From the NCBI GenBank assembly GCA_945897515.1, contig CAMDFO010000040.1, forward strand, positions 1 to 37,880: a stretch of DNA of 37,880 nucleotides, in the 5' to 3' direction. This stretch comes from Rhodoplanes serenus. GTDB taxonomy: Bacteria; Pseudomonadota; Alphaproteobacteria; Rhizobiales; Xanthobacteraceae. Each line of letters begins with the position of its first letter. The first letter of the stretch is position 1. The translations under genes were made by a program, and so were the position numbers. Below are positions 7,116-15,382 of this stretch, one piece after another. The notes under the pieces are model-generated. The model did not search any database, had not been told where the DNA came from, and worked only from the letters and a program-made list of their open reading frames with translations.

Positions 7116-9284
7116 CTAGAGAAAACTCTGCGGATCGACATCCACCTCGAGCTTGAGTGTGCCCTTGGTCTTCGGCGCCGCAGCGAGCCATTCGCGCATG
7201 AACGCCGAGAGGTCGTAGGCGCGCGGCGATTTCACCAGCAGCCGAAAGCGGAAGCGGCCACGCACCACAGCGAGCGGCGCCTCGGCGGGGCCGAGCACCT
7301 TGACGCGCTCGTCGAGCGGCGAGATCGCCGCAAGTTTCCTCGCATACTGCTCGGTCAAATGCTTGTCGCCGCCTGAAATCAAGAGGCTCGCCAGCCGGCC
7401 GAACGGCGGATAGTGCATCGCCTCGCGCGCCGCGATCTCGGCCGAGTAGAACGCTTCGCGATCCTGCGCGATCAGCGCGCGCATCACCGGATGCTCCGGC
7501 TGGTGGGTCTGCAGGAATCCGTAGCCGCGGCCCTCCTCGCGGCCGGCGCGACCGACCACCTGATGCAGAAGCTGGAACGTACGCTCCGCCGCGCGCGGAT
7601 CGCCGTTCGCCAGACCGAGATCGGCGTCGACGATGCCCACGAGATTGAGCTTGGGGAAATGGTGGCCCTTCGCCACAAGCTGCGTGCCTACCACGATATC
7701 GAAGCGGCCCTCCGCCACGTCGTCCAGTTCCTGGCGCAGCCGGTCCATCGATTCCACCAGATCGCTCGACAGCACCAGGATGCGGCTGCCGGGAAACAAC
7801 TCGGCCGCCTCCTGCTCCAGCCGCTCGACACCGGGGCCGACCGGCACGAAGCTTTCCGCCGCCTCGCACTTCGGACATTTCTCGGGCGTCGGCATCGAGA
7901 AGCCGCAGTGATGGCATACCAGCCGCCGCCGGAAGCGATGGTCGACCAGCCAGGCGTCGCAGTTCTGACACGCCAGCCGATGACCGCACTTGTTGCACAG
8001 CGTCAGCGGTGCGAAACCGCGGCGGTTGAGAAACAGCAGCGCCTGCTGGCCGCGCTCCAGCTCGGCTTTCACCGCTTCGGCGAGCCGCGGCGCAATGAAG
8101 CGGCCGCGCGGCGGACCTTCGCGCCGCATGTCGATGGCTTCGACCGACGGCAGGTGCTGGCCGCCGAACCGTTCCGGCAGGTGCAGCCGTGCGTACCGGC
8201 CGCGCCGCGCGTTGACCTCGCTCTCGACCGACGGCGTCGCCGACGCCAGCACCAATGGGATCTTCTCCTCGCGCGCGCGCACCACCGCCATGTCGCGGGC
8301 GTGATAGCGCACACCGTCCTCCTGCTTGTAGGCGGGGTCGTGCTCCTCATCGACGATGACCAGCCCAAGCTTGGTGTACGGCAGGAACAGCGCCGAGCGC
8401 GCGCCGACCACGACCGGCACCTCGCCCGCCGCCACCGCCGCCCAGGTCCGCGCGCGTTTGCGTGGCGCAACCTGCGAATGCCATTCCGCCGGCCGCACGC
8501 CGAAGCGCTCCGCGAAACGATCGAGAAACTGCGCGGTGAGCGCGATCTCCGGCATCAGGATCAGCACCTGTTTGTCGCGGCGGATCGCTTCGGCGACTCC
8601 CTCGAAATAGACCTCGGTCTTGCCGGAGCCTGTGACACCGTCGACCAGCGACACGGAAAACCCGCCTGCGATGACGAACTCGCGCAGGCGGTTCGCCGCC
8701 GCGCCCTGCGCCTCGGAAAAATCCGGCTGGAAATAATCGGGATCGGGTGGCTTCGCGACCGGCTCGGGCGGCAGGATCAACGTCTCCAGCGTGCCTTCGT
8801 CGACCAGTCCGTTGATCACGCCGGCCGAAACGCCGGCGTCGTGCGCGGCCTCGCTTTTCGAGCGCACCATGCCGTCGGCGAGCGCCTGCATGACGCGGGC
8901 GCGCGCCGGGGTCATGCGCTGTGGCGGGGGACCGGCGAGCCGCACGCCCACCCTTTCGCGCTCGGGTCCGAGATCGCCCATGCGCAGGCACATGCGCAGC
9001 ACCATGCCGCGCGGGCTGAGCGTGTATTCCGCCAGCCAGTCGACGAATTTCCGCAACTCGGATTTCAACGGCAGGATGTCGAGCTTCTCATCGACATCCT
9101 TCATGCGGTTGTGGATGCGCGGATTGGGCGACGGATTTTCCGCCCAGACCACGCCCATGACGGAGCGCGGGCCGAGCGGCACCGCCACCACGTCGCCGGG
9201 CTCGAGCGCCATGCCGTCGGGCACCCGATACGAATAGGCCTGGTCGAGAGCGAACGGCACCAGGATGTCGACGACGCGGGTCAT
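7116..9284 (-). CDS. priA: Primosomal protein N' (replication restart helicase PriA), 722 aa
   Basis: PriA is a superfamily 2 DNA helicase that recognises stalled forks and loads the replicative helicase. The 3'-DNA-binding domain is at the N-terminus (VVDILVPFALDQAYSYRVP). The Walker A motif GVTGSGKT is at residues 216-223 and the Walker B box DEEH at 312-315. Eight cysteines at 430, 433, 439, 442, 457, 460, 470 and 473 form the two zinc sites used in primosome assembly. The helicase C-terminal part follows (GTQLVAKGHHFP, VGRAGREEGRG). Length is close to the E. coli protein. The start at 9284 gives the conserved N-terminus, although no strong ribosome site precedes it. The gene diverges from xerC with 65 bases between starts, an arrangement I recall from other Hyphomicrobiales. 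Confidence 0.97.
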   Translation of the reverse strand: MTRVVDILVPFALDQAYSYRVPDGMALEPGDVVAVPLGPRSVMGVVWAENPSPNPRIHNRMKDVDEKLDILPLKSELRKFVDWLAEYTLSPRGMVLRMCLRMGDLGPERERVGVRLAGPPPQRMTPARARVMQALADGMVRSKSEAAHDAGVSAGVINGLVDEGTLETLILPPEPVAKPPDPDYFQPDFSEAQGAAANRLREFVIAGGFSVSLVDGVTGSGKTEVYFEGVAEAIRRDKQVLILMPEIALTAQFLDRFAERFGVRPAEWHSQVAPRKRARTWAAVAAGEVPVVVGARSALFLPYTKLGLVIVDEEHDPAYKQEDGVRYHARDMAVVRAREEKIPLVLASATPSVESEVNARRGRYARLHLPERFGGQHLPSVEAIDMRREGPPRGRFIAPRLAEAVKAELERGQQALLFLNRRGFAPLTLCNKCGHRLACQNCDAWLVDHRFRRRLVCHHCGFSMPTPEKCPKCEAAESFVPVGPGVERLEQEAAELFPGSRILVLSSDLVESMDRLRQELDDVAEGRFDIVVGTQLVAKGHHFPKLNLVGIVDADLGLANGDPRAAERTFQLLHQVVGRAGREEGRGYGFLQTHQPEHPVMRALIAQDREAFYSAEIAAREAMHYPPFGRLASLLISGGDKHLTEQYARKLAAISPLDERVKVLGPAEAPLAVVRGRFRFRLLVKSPRAYDLSAFMREWLAAAPKTKGTLKLEVDVDPQSFL

Positions 9285-9349
9285 GCGGAAGATTTGGCGG
9301 ATTCCGGAGGCTTAAGGAAGGGTGAAGGAAGCCCATAGATGATACCGGC

Positions 9350-10306
9350 ATGGCCGGAAAACAGCCCAGCGCGATGCCCTACGCCGCCGACGTGGCGGCC
9401 GAGGTCACCCGCTGGCTCGGCCATCTCGGCGACGAGCGCCGCATGTCGGGCAAGACGCTCGAAGCCTACGAGCGGGACGTCCGACAATTCCTGATTTTCA
9501 TGGCCGAGCATCTCGGCGGCGCGCCCTCGCTACGCAATCTCGCCAAGCTCAGCCCGCAGGACGTGCGCGCCTTCATGGCGGCGCGGCGCGGCGGCGGGGC
9601 CAGCAGCCGTTCGCTGACGCGCACGCTCGCGGGCGCGCGCTCGTTCACGCGGTTTCTGGAACGCAACGGCAAGGGCAAGGTCGGGGCGCTGGCGGCGGTG
9701 CGCGCGCCGAAGGTGCCCAAGACGCTGCCGAAGCCGCTCACGGTCGCGACCGCGAAACGCATCGCCGACGTCGACCTGCGCGCCGGCGAGGATCGCGAGC
9801 CGTGGATCCTGGCGCGCGACGCCGCGGTGCTGGGGCTGCTCTATGGGTCCGGCCTGCGTATCGCAGAAGCGCTCGGGCTCACGCGGAGCGACATGCCCGC
9901 ACCCGGCCGGGGTGACGCCATCACGGTGACCGGCAAGGGCAACAAGCAGCGCATGGTGCCGCTGCTGCCGATGGTCTCGCAACTCGTTGCCGACTACGTC
10001 GCGCTGTGTCCTTACAACCTGCCGGGTGACGGTCCGTTGTTCGTCGGCGCGAAAGGCGGCCCGTTGTCGCCCCGCATCGTGCAGCTTGCGATGGAGCGCC
10101 TGCGCGGCGCGCTCGGCCTGCCCGACTCGGCGACGCCGCATGCGCTACGCCACTCGTTCGCCACCCACCTGCTGGCGCGCGGCGGCGACCTGCGCGCGAT
10201 CCAGGAGCTGCTTGGCCACGCCTCGCTGTCGACCACGCAGATCTACACCGCGGTGGACACCGACCGCCTGCTGGACGTGTACAAGAACGCCCATCCCCGC
10301 GCCTGA
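9350..10306 (+). CDS. xerC: Tyrosine recombinase XerC-type, 318 aa
   Basis: This is a site-specific recombinase of the Xer type, which resolves chromosome dimers at dif with a partner. The N-terminal SAM-like core-binding domain includes RRMSGKTLEAYERDVRQFL. The catalytic domain has all expected residues: R170 in GSGLRIAEAL, K196 in TGKGNKQR, H264 and R267 in HALRH, H290 in ELLGHAS, and the nucleophile Y299 in TQIYTAVD. Size and sequence fit chromosomal Xer proteins rather than phage or transposon integrases, and no attachment site or cargo adjoins it. Calling it XerC rather than XerD rests on its position beside priA and is less certain. The start lacks a clear ribosome site; an in-frame ATG eight codons on is an alternative. 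Confidence 0.93.
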   Translation: MAGKQPSAMPYAADVAAEVTRWLGHLGDERRMSGKTLEAYERDVRQFLIFMAEHLGGAPSLRNLAKLSPQDVRAFMAARRGGGASSRSLTRTLAGARSFTRFLERNGKGKVGALAAVRAPKVPKTLPKPLTVATAKRIADVDLRAGEDREPWILARDAAVLGLLYGSGLRIAEALGLTRSDMPAPGRGDAITVTGKGNKQRMVPLLPMVSQLVADYVALCPYNLPGDGPLFVGAKGGPLSPRIVQLAMERLRGALGLPDSATPHALRHSFATHLLARGGDLRAIQELLGHASLSTTQIYTAVDTDRLLDVYKNAHPRA

Positions 10307-10336
10307 ACCGCCCGGCAATTGGCTCCAATCCATCAC

Positions 10337-10424
10337 CGTCATGCCCGGCCTTGTGCCGGGCATCCACGTCTTGCTTCGGATCGAAAGTAAGACGTGGATG
10401 GCCGTGACAAGCACGGCCATGACG
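10337..10424. repeat. Intergenic palindromic repeat, full copy (element B)
   Basis: This is a nested palindrome. Outer ends CGTCAT and ATGACG enclose two GC hairpins (CCGGCCTTGTGCCGG and GCCGTGACAAGCACGGC) and a central perfect 11-base inverted repeat, ATCCACGTCTT at 10362-10372 with AAGACGTGGAT at 10389-10399. It occupies the gap between xerC and the DUF4337 gene and could act as a terminator or RNA-stabilising structure for xerC. Confidence 0.85.
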
Positions 10425-10574
10425 GGGATGGAGCACGTGCCATCCGCCAAGAATGGATACGCGACCGCCGCCGTACCAATCCCCGTCACAACTCATCCAC
10501 AGGCCTTGCGGACATTCTGTCGCAGGCCCATCGTCGCGCGATCGTCTTTGGGGGATTCTTGGGGGGATTCGGTC

Positions 10575-11225
10575 ATGAGTCACGGCGTTCACGCGGTCCA
10601 GCATGAGGTCGAACACAAGCTCAAGCACGACGGGGAGCATGGCGGCGGCGGCCACAGCAACGCCGCGGAGATGAGCCTCAACAAGCGGGTCGCGCTGCTG
10701 ATCGCGCTGCTCGCGCTGTGCCTCGCGTTTTCCGAGACACTCGGCAAGAGCGCCCAGACTTCGGCGCTGAACTTCCAGATCGAAGCCTCGAATCTCTGGA
10801 ATTTCTTCCAGGCGAAAAACATCCGCCGCACCGCGACGCTCGTCGCCACCGAGTCGGCGAAGATCGACCAGGCGACGACCAGCGACGAGGCCCGCAAGGC
10901 TGCGCTCGCAAAGCAGATCGACGAATGGATCAAGACCGCCGCGCGCTACCGCTCGGAGCCCGAAGCCGCGGGCGGCAAGGGCGAAGGCACCGTCGAACTG
11001 GCGCGCCGTGCGATAGAGGAGCAGCACAAACGCGACACTGCGCTGGCGCGGTATCACCACTACGAGCTGGCGTCGGCGGCGTATCAGATCGGCATCGTGC
11101 TGGCGTCGGCGACGGTCATCACCGGAATGGTGATCCTGTCCTACATCGCCGTGGGCCTTGGCGTGCTCGGACTGGTGTTCATGGCGATCGGGCTGTTCGT
11201 GCCCCACGCCGTGCATTTGTTTTGA
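10575..11225 (+). CDS. DUF4337-like membrane protein, 216 aa
   Basis: A histidine-rich soluble N-terminus (several H-G and H-E pairs in residues 1-30) precedes one transmembrane segment (VALLIALLALCLAF, about residues 38-52). A long charged helical region of about 110 residues follows, then two closely spaced transmembrane segments at the C-terminus (IGIVLASATVITGMVIL and VGLGVLGLVFMAIGLFV). The signature after the first helix (QTSALNFQIEASNLWNFFQAKNIR) matches what I know of DUF4337 proteins, whose function is not established. I start it at 10575; the longer frame reading from 9987 is xerC shadow. Just upstream, TTGGGGGATTC is repeated almost perfectly (10548-10558 and 10559-10570), giving two G-rich ribosome-site candidates. 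The gene is convergent with the small protein at 11241-11456. Confidence 0.8.
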   Translation: MSHGVHAVQHEVEHKLKHDGEHGGGGHSNAAEMSLNKRVALLIALLALCLAFSETLGKSAQTSALNFQIEASNLWNFFQAKNIRRTATLVATESAKIDQATTSDEARKAALAKQIDEWIKTAARYRSEPEAAGGKGEGTVELARRAIEEQHKRDTALARYHHYELASAAYQIGIVLASATVITGMVILSYIAVGLGVLGLVFMAIGLFVPHAVHLF

Positions 11226-11240
11226 TCGGCGCGCGCAGGC

Positions 11241-11456
11241 TTACGCCGGCGCGGTGCTCGGCCACGGTTCGAGCTGGTGCTCGCGGGCGATGCGCTCGTG
11301 GCCGTCGGCCTGGTGCTTGATCCGATAGGAGTGACCGGAGGCTTCCAGCGGCATCTGCCGCAGCACCTGATAGGTGCCGTGTGCGGCGTCGCGATCCTGG
11401 CTGCCGTCGGGGTTGTAGTGGACGGTTTCGCCGGCTGCGAACTTGGGGGTTTCCAT
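11241..11456 (-). CDS. Small conserved hypothetical protein, 71 aa, SH3-like pattern
   Basis: The protein reads METPKFAAGETVHYNPDG, then AAHGTYQVLRQMP, YRIKHQADGHERIAREHQL. The alternation of GETV-x-Y, GTY-x-V, YRIK and R-I-A-R-E-x-Q-L looks like the strands of a small beta barrel of the SH3 type. I recall similar short proteins in Bradyrhizobium relatives, with no assigned function. AAAGG lies about two bases before the ATG, which is tight for a ribosome site, so the start is only moderately supported. It ends 15 bases from the end of the convergent DUF4337 gene and lies downstream of the SDR gene on the same strand with the starts and stops well separated (57 bases), so it may be co-transcribed with it. 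Confidence 0.6.
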   Translation of the reverse strand: METPKFAAGETVHYNPDGSQDRDAAHGTYQVLRQMPLEASGHSYRIKHQADGHERIAREHQLEPWPSTAPA

Positions 11457-11512
11457 GCCTTTGTTATGCGCGTTTTGCGGCCTGAATCATAGGGCGTCAA
11501 CGCCCGAGCCGG

Positions 11513-12280
11513 CTAACTCCGCACCCGGCCGCCGTCGACGTTGAGTGTCTGCCCGGTGATGAAGGCGGCGTCGTCGCTGGTCAGATACGACACCGTGCCG
11601 ACCAGATCGTCCGGCACCTCGACGCGCTTGATCGCCTGCATCTGCGCGACGCTTTCGAATTCCTCGTCCATGCTCTTGAGGCCCTCGCGGGGCTTGCGCG
11701 CCAGCGTGCCGGGCGAGCGGGTCAGGCCCGGCGCGATGGCGTTGACGGTGATGCCGTGCGGCGCGAGATCGGTCGCGAGCGCTCGCGTGAAGCCGACGAT
11801 GCCACCCTTGCTGGCGACATAATGCGCAAATCCCGTCACCACCGAGCCGAGCGTGCTCGACGCCATGTTGACGATGCGGCCCCACTTGCGCTCGATCATG
11901 CCCGGCGCGAAAGCCGAAGCCACCAGGAACGCGCTGTCGAGATTGATCGACATCACCTTGCGCCAGTCGTCGTAGGTCATGTCGGTGAATGCACGCTGCG
12001 GGAAAATGCCGGCGCAATTGACGACGATGTCGGCGTGGCCGAAGTGCTTCTTCACCTCGTTGGCCATGGTCGTGACCGATTGCGGCTCGGACACGTCGCA
12101 CTTGATCGCAACGGCCTTGCGCCCGGCCGCTTCGACCATCTTTACGGTCGCGGCGCCGTCGCCAAGGTCCGCGATCGCGATGTGGACGCCGTCCTCCGCG
12201 AGCCGTTTCGCAAACGCCTGCCCGATGCCGCCGGCGGCGCCGGTGATGATTGCGATTTTGTCCTTGTGGCCTTTGGCCAT
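11513..12280 (-). CDS. SDR family NAD(P)-dependent oxidoreductase (FabG-like), 255 aa
   Basis: This is a classical short-chain dehydrogenase. The cofactor motif TGAAGGIG is at residues 13-20, NCAG at 88-91, the catalytic serine at 141 or 142 (NMASS), Y154 and K158 in YVASK, and the C-terminal PG-motif is AIAPGLTRSPG. It would reduce or oxidise a hydroxy/oxo pair in the cytoplasm with NAD(H) or NADP(H). D38 after the second strand (IAIADLG) favours NAD. I use the ATG at 12280 because AGGGGAA lies seven bases upstream and it fits family length; a start at 12310 would add ten residues. It follows lpd on the same strand after a palindromic repeat, so it may be the last gene of the TCA block. The substrate is unknown. 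Confidence 0.9.
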   Translation of the reverse strand: MAKGHKDKIAIITGAAGGIGQAFAKRLAEDGVHIAIADLGDGAATVKMVEAAGRKAVAIKCDVSEPQSVTTMANEVKKHFGHADIVVNCAGIFPQRAFTDMTYDDWRKVMSINLDSAFLVASAFAPGMIERKWGRIVNMASSTLGSVVTGFAHYVASKGGIVGFTRALATDLAPHGITVNAIAPGLTRSPGTLARKPREGLKSMDEEFESVAQMQAIKRVEVPDDLVGTVSYLTSDDAAFITGQTLNVDGGRVRS

Positions 12281-12320
12281 GACGTTTCCCCTGGAGCCAG
12301 TGTGGCGCAACAGTCCGCGC

Positions 12321-12410
12321 TGTCACCCCCGGGCTTGACCCGGGGGTCCATCGCGATCCGAGGCCTATTGCGAAGGCAGATGGATGGCCGGGTCAAGCCC
12401 GGCCATGACA
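12321..12410. repeat. Intergenic palindromic repeat, variant copy (element C)
   Basis: Outer ends TGTCA and TGACA enclose a left hairpin (ACCCCCGGGCTTGACCCGGGGGT) and a right hairpin (GGCCGGGTCAAGCCCGGCC). The centre differs from elements B and D, with CCAT near 12349 and ATGG near 12381 as the inner boundary. It lies between lpd and the SDR gene. Confidence 0.8.
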
Positions 12411-12444
12411 GCGGAGTGTGGGGCGACGCCGCTGCAGCTACAGC

Positions 12445-13857
12445 TCACATATGAATCGCGCGTTTCGCCACCGCGAGCGCGGCTTCCTTCACCGCCTCGG
12501 GCAGGGTCGGGTGCGCGTGACAGGTCCGTGCGATGTCCTCGGCCGACGCGCCGAACTCCATCGCCACCGCCGCCTCCGCGATCATATTGCCGGCGTCGGC
12601 GCCGACGATATGCACGCCGAGCACGCGGTCGGTCTTGGCGTCGGCCAGGATTTTCACGAAGCCGTCGGTCTGCTGATTGGCCTTGGCGCGGCCGTTGGCG
12701 GTGAACGGGAACTTGCCGGCGTTGTAGGCCGTGCCCGCCTCTTTCAATTCTTCCTCGGTCTTGCCGACCGAAGCGATCTCCGGAAACGTGTAGACCACGT
12801 TCGGGATCACGTCGTAGTTCACATGGCCGGCCTGGCCGGCGAGGATTTCGGCGACCGCCACGCCCTCGTCTTCAGCCTTGTGCGCCAGCATCGGCCCCGC
12901 AATCACGTCGCCGATGGCGTAGATGCCCTTCACATTCGTCGCAAAATGCGCGTCGGTGACGATGCGGCCGCGGTTGTCCTTCGTCACGCCGGCTTCGTCG
13001 AGCCCAAGCCCCTCGGTGTAGGGCACGCGGCCGATCGCGACCAGCACAACGTCCGCTTCGATGGTTTCCGCAGCGCCGCCTGTCTTCTCGTTCTTGGCAG
13101 GTTCGATGGACACCTTCAGGGACTTGCCGGACGAGTCCACCGCCGTAACCTTCGAGCCGAGCCGGAACGCCAGCCCCTGCTTCTCGAGGAGGCGCTGCGA
13201 CTGGCGGCCGACCTCGTTGTCGAGACCCGGCAGGATGCGGTCGAGGAACTCGACCACCGTCACCTGCGCGCCGAGCCTGCGCCACACCGAGCCGAGCTCC
13301 AGCCCGATCACGCCGGCGCCGACCACCAGCAGCTTGCCCGGAACCTTGTCGAGCGCGATGGCGTGGTCCGACGACACGATCCGCTTGCCGTCGATCTCGA
13401 TGCCCTTGAGCCTGGCGACGTCGGAGCCGGTGGCGATGACGATGTGCTTGGTTTCCAGCGTCTGGGTCTTGCCGTCGGCGCCTTTCACCTCGACCTTGCT
13501 GGCCGCGAGGATTTTTCCGATGCCGTGCACCGAGTCGATCTTGTTCTTCTTGAGCAGGTAGTCGACGCCCTTGACGTTGCCGTCGACGCCCTCGTCCTTG
13601 AATTTCATCATCGCGGCAAGATCGAGCTTCGGCGTGCCGACACCGATGCCCATCTGGGCAAACGAATGCCCGGCCTCCTCGAACATCTCCGAGGCATGCA
13701 GCAGCGCTTTCGACGGGATGCAGCCGACGTTGAGGCAGGTGCCGCCGTGGGTCGCGCGTTTCTCGACCACGGCGACCTTCATGCCGAGCTGCGCCGCGCG
13801 GATCGCGCAGACGTAGCCGCCGGGGCCGGTGCCGATGACGATAAGGTCGTAGGCCAT
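12445..13857 (-). CDS. lpd: Dihydrolipoyl dehydrogenase (E3), 470 aa
   Basis: E3 reoxidises the dihydrolipoyl arm of 2-oxoacid dehydrogenases and passes electrons through FAD to NAD. The FAD site GTGPGGY is at residues 9-15, the redox-active disulfide C41 and C46 in GTCLNVGC, the NAD site [11 protein letters not shown] in the middle, and the catalytic pair H449 and E454 in CHAHPTLPE near the C-terminus. Length is normal. I start at the ATG at 13857 because GGAG sits eight bases upstream; a TTG two codons earlier would be too close to it. The gene follows sucB after repeat element D, so it is probably the E3 for the 2-oxoglutarate dehydrogenase complex encoded just upstream, and perhaps also serves pyruvate dehydrogenase. 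Confidence 0.97.
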   Translation of the reverse strand: MAYDLIVIGTGPGGYVCAIRAAQLGMKVAVVEKRATHGGTCLNVGCIPSKALLHASEMFEEAGHSFAQMGIGVGTPKLDLAAMMKFKDEGVDGNVKGVDYLLKKNKIDSVHGIGKILAASKVEVKGADGKTQTLETKHIVIATGSDVARLKGIEIDGKRIVSSDHAIALDKVPGKLLVVGAGVIGLELGSVWRRLGAQVTVVEFLDRILPGLDNEVGRQSQRLLEKQGLAFRLGSKVTAVDSSGKSLKVSIEPAKNEKTGGAAETIEADVVLVAIGRVPYTEGLGLDEAGVTKDNRGRIVTDAHFATNVKGIYAIGDVIAGPMLAHKAEDEGVAVAEILAGQAGHVNYDVIPNVVYTFPEIASVGKTEEELKEAGTAYNAGKFPFTANGRAKANQQTDGFVKILADAKTDRVLGVHIVGADAGNMIAEAAVAMEFGASAEDIARTCHAHPTLPEAVKEAALAVAKRAIHM

Positions 13858-13880
13858 GAGCAATACTCCGAACTCTCAAT

Positions 13881-13964
13881 CGTCATGGCCGGGCTGGTCC
13901 CGGCCATCCACGTCTTTAGTTTGCCGCCAAGACGTGGATGCCCGGCACAAGGCCGGGCATGACG
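13881..13964. repeat. Intergenic palindromic repeat, full copy (element D)
   Basis: The layout matches element B. CGTCATGGCCGGG opens the left hairpin, then ATCCACGTCTT at 13907-13917 pairs with AAGACGTGGAT at 13929-13939, and CCCGGCACAAGGCCGGG forms the right hairpin before ATGACG. It fills the gap between sucB and lpd inside the TCA operon. Confidence 0.85.
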
Positions 13965-13974
13965 GCGTTTCAAA

Positions 13975-15255
13975 CTAGAGATCCAGCACCAGCCGCGCCG
14001 GGTCCTCCAGGCATTCCTTCACCCGCACCAGGAACGTTACCGCCTCGCGGCCGTCGACGATGCGGTGGTCGTAGCTCAGAGCGAGATACATCATCGGCCG
14101 GATTTCGATCTTGCCGCCGATCGCCACAGGCCGCTCCTGGATCTTGTGCATCCCGAGGATGCCGGACTGCGGCGCGTTCAGGATCGGCGTCGACATCAGC
14201 GAGCCATAGACGCCGCCGTTGGTGACCGTGAACGTGCCGCCCTGCATCTCATCGATCTTGAGCGCGCCATCGCGGGCGCGCCGGCCGAAGTCGGAGATGG
14301 TCTTTTCGATCTGCGACAGCGACAGCGTGTCGGCGTCGCGAACCACCGGCACCACCAGGCCCTTCTCGGTGCCGACCGCGATGCCGATGTGATAGTAGTT
14401 CTTGTAGATCAGGTCGCCCCCGTCGATCTCGGCATTGACCGCGGGGATTTCCTTGAGCGCCTGCACGCAGGCCCGCACGAACAGGCCCATGAAGCCGAGC
14501 TTGGCGCCGTGCTTCTTCTCGAACAGCTCCTTGTACTGGTTGCGCAGGTTCATCACCGCGCTCATGTCGACCTCATTGAAGGTCGTGAGCATGGCGGCGG
14601 TGTTCTGTGCGTCCTTCAGCCGCCGCGCGATGGTCTGGCGCAGCCGCGTCATCTTCACGCGCTCCTCGCGCGCGGCGTCGTCGGCGGGCGACGGCGCGCG
14701 CATCTGCACGGCTGCGGCGGTCTGCGCCACCGGCGTGGGCGCGGCGGCGGCGCGCTCGATCGCCGCCATCATGTCGCCATTGGTGACCCGGCCATCCTTG
14801 CCGGAGCCGGGCACTGACGCCGGGTCCATCCCGGTTTCGGTGGCGAGCTTGCGCACCGACGGCGGCACAGGCATGTCCGGTTTGGAGGGCGCGGCCTCAA
14901 TCTTCGGCGGGACGCGCGGCTTGGTCTCCTCATCGGCGGCGTTGATCGGCGCCGTGGTCGCGGTCTTCTGATCGGGCCGGCCGGTCGCGGCAGGCACCGA
15001 CTTGCTCGGCGCGGCGCCCGCGCCTTCCTTGATCTGGCCGAGCAGCGCGCCGACCGCGACGGTCTCGCCGTCCTTGGCCGCGATGTCGCTCAGCACGCCG
15101 GCCGCTGGCGCCGGCACCTCGATCGTCACCTTGTCGGTTTCGAGCTCGACCAGCGGCTCGTCCACCGCGACCGCTTCGCCGGGTTTCTTGAACCACTTGC
15201 CGATGGTCGCCTCGGTGACGGATTCGCCGAGCGTCGGGACGCGGATTTCAGCCAT
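13975..15255 (-). CDS. sucB: Dihydrolipoyllysine succinyltransferase (E2 of 2-oxoglutarate dehydrogenase), 426 aa
   Basis: E2 forms the core of the 2-oxoglutarate dehydrogenase complex and transfers the succinyl group to CoA. One lipoyl domain covers residues 1-76 with the lipoylated lysine K42 in ETDKVTIE. A Pro/Ala-rich linker follows, then the peripheral-subunit-binding domain ([27 protein letters not shown], about 125-165). After a second linker comes the acyltransferase domain, with catalytic H397 and D401 in [10 protein letters not shown] single lipoyl domain and this C-terminus fit SucB rather than the pyruvate dehydrogenase E2. It is placed between sucA and lpd with palindromic repeats in both gaps, in the usual rhizobial order. 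Confidence 0.97.
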   Translation of the reverse strand: MAEIRVPTLGESVTEATIGKWFKKPGEAVAVDEPLVELETDKVTIEVPAPAAGVLSDIAAKDGETVAVGALLGQIKEGAGAAPSKSVPAATGRPDQKTATTAPINAADEETKPRVPPKIEAAPSKPDMPVPPSVRKLATETGMDPASVPGSGKDGRVTNGDMMAAIERAAAAPTPVAQTAAAVQMRAPSPADDAAREERVKMTRLRQTIARRLKDAQNTAAMLTTFNEVDMSAVMNLRNQYKELFEKKHGAKLGFMGLFVRACVQALKEIPAVNAEIDGGDLIYKNYYHIGIAVGTEKGLVVPVVRDADTLSLSQIEKTISDFGRRARDGALKIDEMQGGTFTVTNGGVYGSLMSTPILNAPQSGILGMHKIQERPVAIGGKIEIRPMMYLALSYDHRIVDGREAVTFLVRVKECLEDPARLVLDL

Positions 15256-15288
15256 GAGAATGATCCATCGAACGTCGTCTTATTTCGC

Positions 15289-15371
15289 TGTCATCGTCCG
15301 CGAAGGCGGACGATCCAGCACCTGCACGTAAAAGTCAGCGACTGGATGCCCCGCCTTCGCGGGGCATGACA
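15289..15371. repeat. Intergenic palindromic repeat, divergent copy (element E)
   Basis: Ends TGTCAT and ATGACA enclose a left hairpin CGTCCGCGAAGGCGGACG (15295-15312) and a right hairpin GCCCCGCCTTCGCGGGGC (about 15348-15365). The inner parts CCAGCACCTGCACG and CGACTGGAT differ from elements B and D. It fills most of the gap between sucA and sucB. Confidence 0.75.
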
Positions 15372-15382
15372 GCCAGGGTTCG

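Noticed and set aside
9350..10306. Tyrosine recombinase as sign of an integrated element
   Set aside because: It has the size and sequence of chromosomal Xer, pairs with priA, and no attachment repeats or cargo genes adjoin it.
10145..10489. Short frames with peptides like TWMPGTRPGMT around the palindromic repeats
   Set aside because: They are translations of the repeat element itself, a common false gene call in Alphaproteobacteria.
10337..15371. Regular palindromic repeats as a possible CRISPR array
   Set aside because: The copies are kilobases apart, diverged and separated by genes; there are no spacers and no cas genes.
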